This document shows positions 1 through 4,357 of a stretch of DNA of 5,440 nucleotides, piece after piece. Source of the DNA: Flavobacteriaceae bacterium. Its GTDB lineage: Bacteria; Bacteroidota; Bacteroidia; Flavobacteriales; Flavobacteriaceae. The DNA lies in the NCBI GenBank assembly GCA_002401215.1, contig NVSL01000004.1:11818-17257 (forward strand), given 5' to 3'. The position numbers and the translations under genes were made by a program. Each line of letters starts with the position of its first letter. Within the stretch, counting starts at the first letter, position 1. The notes below the pieces were generated by a model. It ran no database searches and had not been told where the DNA came from. It worked only from the letters and a program-made list of their open reading frames with translations.

Positions 1-240
1 GAATGGTCTAAATATGTAGCTACTCCAACCAACAATTCTAAAGGTGAGTATGGAGGTCATTTTTGGCTGAATTCTGGAGGAGTAATGCCTGATGTTTCTA
101 AAGATCTTTATTCTGCAAATGGATATCAAGGGCAGCGCGTTTTTATTATACCATCTAAAGATTTGGTTGTTGTTCGATTAGGATTGGCTTCTATCGATTT
201 TAATGAATTTTTAAAAGAGGTTATTGAGAGTGTCGAGTAA
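1..240 (+). CDS. Serine hydrolase, beta-lactamase/class C family (C-terminal 79 residues, 5' truncated by window)
   Basis: An open frame runs from the first base to a TAA at 238-240 and gives 79 residues. The fragment has the usual C-terminal pattern of beta-lactamase-related (class C/esterase type) serine hydrolases: a YGGHFWLN segment (residues 17-24 of the fragment), then SANGYQGQ (38-45), then a strand reading FIIPSKDLVVVRLG (48-61). In this family the Gly-x-x-Gly-Gln block holds the third active-site motif (KTG or HxG equivalent); here it reads YQG (42-44), where I would more often expect a His first. The SxxK and YxN motifs lie outside the window, so catalytic competence cannot be judged. 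The substrate is unknown; such proteins include peptidases, esterases and beta-lactamases, and resistance should not be inferred. The gene converges on rnhA, with 22 bases between the stop codons. Confidence 0.8.
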   Translation, partial: EWSKYVATPTNNSKGEYGGHFWLNSGGVMPDVSKDLYSANGYQGQRVFIIPSKDLVVVRLGLASIDFNEFLKEVIESVE

Positions 241-308
241 AAAAGTTGATGAGTATTTTTAATTAAAACAATCCTTTAGGTTTGTTTACATAACCCTCAT
301 CAACTTTT
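241..308. terminator. Bidirectional terminator at the convergent junction, with a 13-bp perfect stem
   Basis: AAAAGTTGATGAG at 241-253 is exactly complementary to CTCATCAACTTTT at 296-308. Read on the minus strand, the 3' arm ends in CTCATCAAC followed by six U (plus-strand A run 239-244), a good intrinsic terminator for purN-rnhA. Read on the plus strand, the arm ends in four U and could serve the serine hydrolase gene. The 42-base loop is long but contains a second hairpin: AAACAA (266-271) pairs with TTGTTT (282-287), and CC (273-274) pairs with GG (279-280) across one mismatch. The right arm lies inside rnhA, covering the codons for KVDE (residues 147-150). Function is inferred from structure and position. 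Confidence 0.65.
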
Positions 309-745
309 AAGTCTTTCTTTTTGGTTCCTGCCACAGCTAATTGATCGCAGCGTTCATTTTGTGGATGGTTGTTATGTCCTTTAATCCAAACAATTTTAAC
401 TGTGTGTTTTTTATATTGCACTAAAAACCGTTTCCATAAATCTGGATTTTTTACGTCTTTAAAGCGTTTTTTAACCCAACCCAACAACCATTTTTTTTCG
501 ACGGCGTTTACCACATACATAGAATCTGTAAAAACGGTAATTGCAATATCTTCTTTGGTTATTTTTTCTAAGGCAACAATCACCGCCAACAATTCCATTC
601 GGTTATTCGTGGTTAACTTGTAGCCGTCATAGAATTCTTTTTTGTAGGGTTTTCCAACCCATTCCATCACAATGCCATACCCTCCTTTTCCAGGATTTCC
701 ACTACACGCACCATCGGTGTAAATATGAATTTGCTCTTTACTCAT
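263..745 (-). CDS. rnhA: Ribonuclease HI
   Basis: This 160-residue protein is a full-length type 1 RNase H, an enzyme that cuts the RNA strand of RNA-DNA hybrids in the cytoplasm (R-loops, replication primers). All four DEDD metal-binding acidic residues are visible: D11 in YTDGACSGNPG, E51 in NNRMELLAV, D74 in FTDSMYV and D134 in NERCDQLA. The mobile-loop histidine is H124 in IKGHNNHP. The basic handle between W90 and W104 is about five residues shorter than I recall for the E. coli enzyme but keeps its Lys/Arg character (VKKRFKDVKN). There is no N-terminal hybrid-binding domain. The ATG overlaps the end of purN by 8 bases (ATGAGTAA), which supports this start and suggests translational coupling. 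The 3' end forms one arm of the terminator at the convergent junction. Confidence 0.96.
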   Translation of the reverse strand: MSKEQIHIYTDGACSGNPGKGGYGIVMEWVGKPYKKEFYDGYKLTTNNRMELLAVIVALEKITKEDIAITVFTDSMYVVNAVEKKWLLGWVKKRFKDVKNPDLWKRFLVQYKKHTVKIVWIKGHNNHPQNERCDQLAVAGTKKKDLKVDEGYVNKPKGLF

Positions 746-1307
746 TTTCTAACAAAATTTTTTCGATGATTTTTGGAAAATGTTCAAATTCTAACTCATG
801 AATTTTCGCCACAACATCATCAGGAGTATCTGTTTTTAAAACAGGAGTCGTTGCCTGAAAAATAATAGCCCCTTCATCATAGTTTTTATTTACAAAGTGA
901 ATTGTAATTCCAGTTTCCGACTCTTTATTTTCTACAACCGCATTGTGAACATTCATTCCATACATTCCTTTTCCTCCATATTTTGGTAACAATGCTGGGT
1001 GAATATTGATAATTTTATTTGGATATGCAGCAATTAAATAATCTGGTACTTTCCATAAAAATCCAGCCAATACAATCAAATCGATGTTCTTTAATAAAGG
1101 ATGTTTTAAAAATGCTTCTTCTAAAAAATCAGCCCTATTAAAAACAGCAGATTCTATTTCTAGCCTTTTTGCACGCTCTAAAACTTTTGCCTTTTTGTTG
1201 TTGGTTATAAATCCTGAAATTTCAATTGCATCATTTTCAGAAAAATAATGGTGAATGTTTTCAGCATTAGAACCAGACCCAGAAGCAAAAATTACAATAC
1301 GTTTCAT
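738..1307 (-). CDS. purN: Phosphoribosylglycinamide formyltransferase (GART, folate-dependent)
   Basis: The 189-residue product transfers a formyl group from 10-formyltetrahydrofolate to glycinamide ribonucleotide, the third step of de novo purine synthesis. The N-terminal MKRIVIFASGSGSNAENI holds the phosphate-binding GSGSN loop (residues 10-14). The catalytic triad known from E. coli PurN is present: N101 and H103 in NIHPALLPKY, and D144 in NYDEGAII. It is some 20 residues shorter than the E. coli protein, mainly at the C terminus. I chose the ATG at 1305-1307 because the first beta strand begins directly after it; an in-frame ATG at 1335-1337 would add ten residues (MLTHNNTIYR) with no family counterpart. 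The last codons overlap the rnhA start, so the two are probably one transcript. I see no convincing TAnnTTTG box upstream on the minus strand. Confidence 0.95.
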   Translation of the reverse strand: MKRIVIFASGSGSNAENIHHYFSENDAIEISGFITNNKKAKVLERAKRLEIESAVFNRADFLEEAFLKHPLLKNIDLIVLAGFLWKVPDYLIAAYPNKIINIHPALLPKYGGKGMYGMNVHNAVVENKESETGITIHFVNKNYDEGAIIFQATTPVLKTDTPDDVVAKIHELEFEHFPKIIEKILLENE

Positions 1308-1406
1308 TCGATAGATAGTGTTATTATGAGTCAACAAAAAAAAGCATAATTATTAACAAATACGATGAATAGCGTAAAAATTGAAGTATTTTTTTTAACT
1401 TAGGCA

Positions 1407-1423
1407 TCACATTTTTAATGTGA
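1407..1423. promoter_or_regulatory. 17-bp dyad upstream of acpP, candidate operator
   Basis: TCACATT (1407-1413) and AATGTGA (1417-1423) are perfect 7-base inverted arms around TTT. The centre lies about 47-49 bases upstream of the start point expected from the -7 box at 1450-1457, where an activator or repressor could bind. The arms resemble an inside-out CRP half-site arrangement, but no regulator can be named. An RNA hairpin role is less likely because the dyad precedes the predicted start of the acpP transcript. Confidence 0.35.
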
Positions 1424-1449
1424 AATTATATTTAACTAAATAAGTTGTT

Positions 1450-1457
1450 TATTTTTG
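1450..1457 (+). promoter_or_regulatory. Promoter -7 box for acpP (Bacteroidota type)
   Basis: TATTTTTG matches the Bacteroidota primary sigma factor -7 consensus TAnnTTTG exactly and is followed by CA, as is common. It places the start of transcription near 1461-1464, leaving a leader of about 25 bases. No TTG element is seen at the expected -33 distance (around 1425-1432), so the promoter may depend on an upstream factor or on the strong -7 box alone. Confidence 0.65.
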
Positions 1458-1462
1458 CAGCG

Positions 1463-1488
1463 AATTTAAAATTTAAAATTAGAAAATT
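1463..1488 (+). promoter_or_regulatory. AT-rich unstructured leader and translation start region of acpP
   Basis: The leader contains AATTTAA repeated twice in tandem plus a partial third copy (1463-1480), then AGAAAATT directly before the ATG. It has no Shine-Dalgarno motif and no G or C apart from one G. A-rich, unfolded leaders of this kind are typical of highly translated Bacteroidota genes, which fits the high demand for acyl carrier protein. The effect on translation is inferred. Confidence 0.45.
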
Positions 1489-1725
1489 ATGTCAGACATT
1501 GCATCAAGAGTAAAAGCTATCATCGTTGATAAATTAGGCGTTGACGAAAATGAGGTAACTACAGAAGCAAGCTTCACAAATGATTTAGGGGCTGATTCAC
1601 TTGACACTGTTGAGTTAATCATGGAATTTGAAAAAGAATTTGATATCCAAATTCCAGATGATCAAGCAGAAAACATTGGTACTGTTGGTCAAGCAGTAAG
1701 CTACATTGAAGAAGCAAAAAAGTAA
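1489..1725 (+). CDS. acpP: Acyl carrier protein
   Basis: The 78-residue acidic protein is a standard type II fatty-acid-synthesis acyl carrier protein. The [10 protein letters not shown] motif at 34-43 holds S37, the serine that receives the 4'-phosphopantetheine arm from holo-ACP synthase; growing acyl chains are carried on this arm as thioesters in the cytoplasm. The helix II recognition region ([16 protein letters not shown]) is rich in acidic residues that contact the basic patches of partner enzymes, including FabF encoded just downstream. Length and sequence are wholly typical. The gene has its own promoter-like box and AT-rich leader, and a strong hairpin follows it, so it is likely transcribed at a higher level than fabF. 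Confidence 0.98.
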   Translation: MSDIASRVKAIIVDKLGVDENEVTTEASFTNDLGADSLDTVELIMEFEKEFDIQIPDDQAENIGTVGQAVSYIEEAKK

Positions 1726-1738
1726 TCTAAAAATATAT

Positions 1739-1781
1739 CAACTACGAGCTCAATACAAAGTTTGAGCTCGTAGTTGTTTTT
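1739..1781 (+). terminator. Strong hairpin with U tract between acpP and fabF (probable partial terminator)
   Basis: CAACTACGAGCTCAA (1739-1753) pairs perfectly over 15 bases with TTGAGCTCGTAGTTG (1762-1776) around an 8-base loop, and five T follow at once (1777-1781). This is a textbook intrinsic terminator. It ends only 20 bases before the fabF ATG, leaving no room for a separate promoter below it, so it most likely lets part of the transcription through. Alternatives are a processing site for RNase III, which is encoded downstream, or an element that stabilises the 3' end of the acpP mRNA. Confidence 0.8.
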
Positions 1782-1801
1782 AGTAAAACACAGCAATTCA
1801 C

Positions 1802-3052
1802 ATGGAATTAAAACGCGTTGTAGTAACAGGATTAGGTGCTTTAACACCTATCGGTAACAATATTGAAGAATATTGGGACGGACTAATTAATGGTGTTAGT
1901 GGTGCAAATCCTATCACGCATTTCGACGCTTCGAAATTCAAAACGAAATTTGCTTGTGAATTAAAAAACTTTGAGGTCACCGATTTTATCAATCGTAAAG
2001 ATGCTCGTAAAATGGACAAGTTTACTCAGTATGCCATGGTAGCTGCTGAAGAGGCTGTTAACGATGCGGGTTTTGATCTTGAAAAAATAAATAAAGACCG
2101 TGTTGGTGTTATTTGGGGTGCAGGAATTGGTGGTTTAGAAACGTTTCAAAATGAAGTGTTGAATTTTGCTGCTGGTGATGGTTCTCCGAGATTCAACCCA
2201 TTCTTTATTCCTAAAATGATTGCTGATATTGCCCCAGGTTATATCTCTATCAAATACGGATTTAGAGGTGCAAACTTTACTACGGTATCGGCTTGTGCTT
2301 CATCGGCAAATGCAATTATTGACGCGTATAATTACATCAGATTAGGGCAAGCAGATATGTTTGTTACTGGTGGTTCAGAAGCTGCAGTTACCATAGCTGG
2401 TATGGGAGGGTTTAATGCGATGCATGCCTTATCAACCAGAAATGATGACTATAAAACAGCGTCGAGACCCTTTGATAAAAATCGTGATGGCTTTGTTTTA
2501 GGAGAAGGTGCAGGAGCATTAATCTTAGAAGAATACGAACACGCAATTGCGCGTGGTGCAAAAATTTATGCCGAAGTTGGCGGTGGTGGTTTATCTGCAG
2601 ACGCACATCATATTACAGCTCCACATCCTGATGGATTGGGTGCTAAAAACGTGATGTTGAATTGCTTGAGAGACGCTGGCTTAAAACCAACAGATGTTGA
2701 TGCCATTAATGTTCACGGAACTTCAACTCCGCTTGGAGATATTGCCGAAACAAAAGCAATTATTGATGTTTTTGGCGAGCATGCTTATACATTAAATATC
2801 AACTCTACAAAATCGATGACAGGTCACTTATTAGGTGCCGCAGGTGCTATTGAAGCCATTTCATCTATCTTATCGATTAAACACGGAATTATTCCGCCAA
2901 CAATTAATCATAGCACCGAAGATGATGCTATTGATAACAAACTAAATCTTACACTAAACAAGCCTCAAAAGCGCGATGTAAAAATTGCGATGAGTAACAC
3001 ATTTGGATTTGGAGGACACAATGCTTGTGTTCTTTTCAAAAAATTTGATTAA
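1802..3052 (+). CDS. fabF: 3-oxoacyl-[acyl-carrier-protein] synthase II (KAS II)
   Basis: The 416-residue enzyme condenses malonyl-ACP with an acyl-ACP, extending the fatty acid by two carbons. It has the double thiolase fold of the family and the full Cys-His-His active site: C165 in TVSACASSAN, H305 in VHGTSTPLGD and H342 in MTGHLLGAAGA. Other visible markers are K337 in STKSMTGH and the C-terminal glycine-rich loop NTFGFGGHNA (399-408), with F401 matching the gating phenylalanine of E. coli FabF. The length is normal and the protein starts with the first beta strand (MELKRVVVTGLGALTPIG), which supports this ATG. The gene follows acpP, its substrate carrier, after a hairpin, and ends 9 bases before rnc. 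The active-site pattern with two histidines separates it from FabH, and FabF is preferred over FabB by overall similarity and by acpP linkage. Confidence 0.97.
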   Translation: MELKRVVVTGLGALTPIGNNIEEYWDGLINGVSGANPITHFDASKFKTKFACELKNFEVTDFINRKDARKMDKFTQYAMVAAEEAVNDAGFDLEKINKDRVGVIWGAGIGGLETFQNEVLNFAAGDGSPRFNPFFIPKMIADIAPGYISIKYGFRGANFTTVSACASSANAIIDAYNYIRLGQADMFVTGGSEAAVTIAGMGGFNAMHALSTRNDDYKTASRPFDKNRDGFVLGEGAGALILEEYEHAIARGAKIYAEVGGGGLSADAHHITAPHPDGLGAKNVMLNCLRDAGLKPTDVDAINVHGTSTPLGDIAETKAIIDVFGEHAYTLNINSTKSMTGHLLGAAGAIEAISSILSIKHGIIPPTINHSTEDDAIDNKLNLTLNKPQKRDVKIAMSNTFGFGGHNACVLFKKFD

Positions 3053-3061
3053 TCTTTTAAC

Positions 3062-3799
3062 ATGAATTTTATTCGTAAAATAATAAAGCCTCTTTCTAAA
3101 AAGGATGAGCAATTTTACGGTGAAATAAAATTACTTTTAGGGTTTAACCCACACAACCTAAATTTATATCACAAAGCTTTTGTACATCGTTCTATTAAAG
3201 AGTTAGATCGCTCTGGAAACCCAAGAAATTATGAACGATTAGAGTTTTTAGGTGATGCTATGTTAGGTGCTGTAATTGCTTCTTATTTATTTAAAAAAGT
3301 ACCATCGGGCAACGAAGGATACTTAACTCAAATGCGCTCAAAAATTGTGAGTCGAGAACACCTAAACGAGTTGGGTAGAGATTTAAATTTAATCCGATTT
3401 GTCAAAAGTAATGTATCTAGATCAAAATTTGGAGAAAATATAAACGGTAATATTTTTGAGGCGCTCGTAGGGGCTATCTATTTAGATAGAGGCTACAAAT
3501 ACTGCAAAAAATTTGTTTCAAAAGCTGTTATTAAACCCTACGTTGATATTGCAAAACTAGAAGGAAAAGTTACGAGCTACAAGAGTTTGTTTATTGAATG
3601 GTGTCAGAAAGAAAAGAAATCTTTTGTTTTTGAAGTCTATGACGATACTGGTGGTGACAGCGTTAGGCATTTTAGTGTGAAATTATTTTTAGAAGATAAA
3701 ATAATTGCCAAGGGGCGCGCTACATCAAAGAAAAAAGCAGAAGAAGTTGCCGCTAAACGCGCCTATTTTGCAAACCAAAATGAAATCTCTAAAAAGTAA
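3062..3799 (+). CDS. rnc: Ribonuclease III
   Basis: The 245-residue protein cuts double-stranded RNA, for example in rRNA precursors and structured mRNAs. The N-terminal endonuclease domain (about 20-160) contains the RNase III signature NYERLEFLGDAML (56-68), with the metal or catalytic residues E58, E61 and D65. The second catalytic block reads NGNIFEALVGAIYLD (128-142): E133 is kept, but N130 occupies the place of the Asp found in E. coli (D114). The C-terminal double-stranded RNA-binding domain spans about 173-236 and ends with the conserved SKKKAEEVAAKRA. A short basic N-terminal extension (MNFIRKIIKPLSKK) precedes the domain. The gene starts 9 bases after fabF and is probably translated from the same mRNA; a new promoter lies downstream of its end. 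Confidence 0.95.
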   Translation: MNFIRKIIKPLSKKDEQFYGEIKLLLGFNPHNLNLYHKAFVHRSIKELDRSGNPRNYERLEFLGDAMLGAVIASYLFKKVPSGNEGYLTQMRSKIVSREHLNELGRDLNLIRFVKSNVSRSKFGENINGNIFEALVGAIYLDRGYKYCKKFVSKAVIKPYVDIAKLEGKVTSYKSLFIEWCQKEKKSFVFEVYDDTGGDSVRHFSVKLFLEDKIIAKGRATSKKKAEEVAAKRAYFANQNEISKK

Positions 3800-3828
3800 G
3801 TGATATACAATTATCACCCCTTGTTTTT
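3800..3828 (+). terminator. Weak hairpin after rnc, possible terminator
   Basis: GTGATA (3800-3805) pairs with TATCAC (3812-3817) around a 6-base loop. It is followed by CCCTTG and then TTTTT at 3824-3828. The stem is short, AT-rich and separated from the U tract, so it is at best an inefficient terminator. Its place right after the rnc stop and before a good promoter makes some terminator role plausible. Confidence 0.3.
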
Positions 3829-3833
3829 ACACA

Positions 3834-3871
3834 TTTGACACCTAAATATAGCAAAACTATCTGTAAATTTG
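3834..3871 (+). promoter_or_regulatory. Promoter for the IPExxxVDY-family gene and pyk
   Basis: TAAATTTG at 3864-3871 is an exact TAnnTTTG -7 box followed by CA. TTTGACA at 3834-3840 provides a -33-like TTG. The gap between TTG and the -7 box is 26 bases, a few more than the usual 17-23, so the upstream element is less sure than the -7 box. Transcription would start near 3876-3879 and give a short leader of about 15 bases. This breaks the cluster into an acpP-fabF-rnc unit and a glycolytic unit. Confidence 0.65.
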
Positions 3872-3893
3872 CATCTTGTTTTGAATTGAAGTT

Positions 3894-4355
3894 ATGCGGA
3901 TAGAATTAGAAGAATTGGTTGATTACACTTTAATAGGAATTCACACTTCCGAAGAAGATTATCGTTTAGCCTATCTTCTAAATAAAAACTTAAATACTTC
4001 TTTTTCAAAATTTAAGCAACATTTAGATTTCAAAAACAATACTGCTACTTATTCCATTTATGAATTTTTAGATGAGAGTAAACAACAAGAAATCTATTTA
4101 ATATCAAATAAGTTTATCGGGAATCATACACAAATTCCGAAAGCAACTTTATTTTCTGATAGTATTTCTTATAGCACTACGAGTTATTTAATTAAAGAGA
4201 AAAAAAAGGTTGATTTCTTTTTAAAAATAGTAGGAGACACCTCTGCTTTTGAAATTAAAAATATAGTAAACAAACTGAATAATATTCATCAAATAATAAC
4301 ATCCTATAGTATCAATCCATCAGAATTGAAATCAAAGGATTTTTTAATATTTTAA
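3894..4355 (+). CDS. IPExxxVDY family protein (function unknown)
   Basis: The 153-residue protein matches in layout the small IPExxxVDY family of Bacteroidota, which commonly sits between rnc and pyk. The N-terminal part holds VDYTLIGIHTSEEDYRLAYLLNKNLN (residues 9-34), a block I recall as conserved in the family. The name-giving motif would fall at 100-108 but reads IKEKKKVDF: I, E, V and D are kept, while Pro is replaced by Lys and the final Tyr by Phe; FFLKI follows as expected. There is no signal peptide, membrane segment or known catalytic motif, so the protein is likely cytoplasmic. It has its own promoter box, and its stop lies 2 bases before the pyk start, so it is co-transcribed and probably translationally coupled with pyruvate kinase. 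That suggests, but does not show, a link to pyruvate kinase. Confidence 0.85.
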   Translation: MRIELEELVDYTLIGIHTSEEDYRLAYLLNKNLNTSFSKFKQHLDFKNNTATYSIYEFLDESKQQEIYLISNKFIGNHTQIPKATLFSDSISYSTTSYLIKEKKKVDFFLKIVGDTSAFEIKNIVNKLNNIHQIITSYSINPSELKSKDFLIF

Positions 4356-4357
4356 TT

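Noticed and set aside
1..240. Antibiotic-resistance beta-lactamase
   Set aside because: Only the C-terminal end is present and the pattern fits the broad serine hydrolase family; the catalytic SxxK and YxN motifs are outside the window.
369..801. Open frames on the plus strand across rnhA
   Set aside because: They lie antisense to a gene with all catalytic motifs intact, and their translations show no recognisable domain; they are shadows of rnhA and the purN end.
1308..1337. N-terminal extension of purN by ten codons to the ATG at 1335-1337
   Set aside because: The extra residues MLTHNNTIYR have no counterpart in PurN, whose first beta strand begins at MKRIVIFASG; the inner ATG fits the family.
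1407..1423. CRP-type binding site
   Set aside because: The half-sites are in the reverse order (TCACA before TGTGA) with a different spacing from the CRP consensus; only a generic dyad can be claimed.
1757..1764. AAAGTTTG inside the acpP-fabF hairpin as a -7 box for fabF
   Set aside because: It misses the key first T of TAnnTTTG, has no TTG at a suitable distance upstream, and lies in the loop and stem of the hairpin.
1798..2606. Minus-strand open frames within fabF
   Set aside because: They are antisense to a complete, well-conserved KAS II gene and give low-complexity proteins without recognisable motifs.
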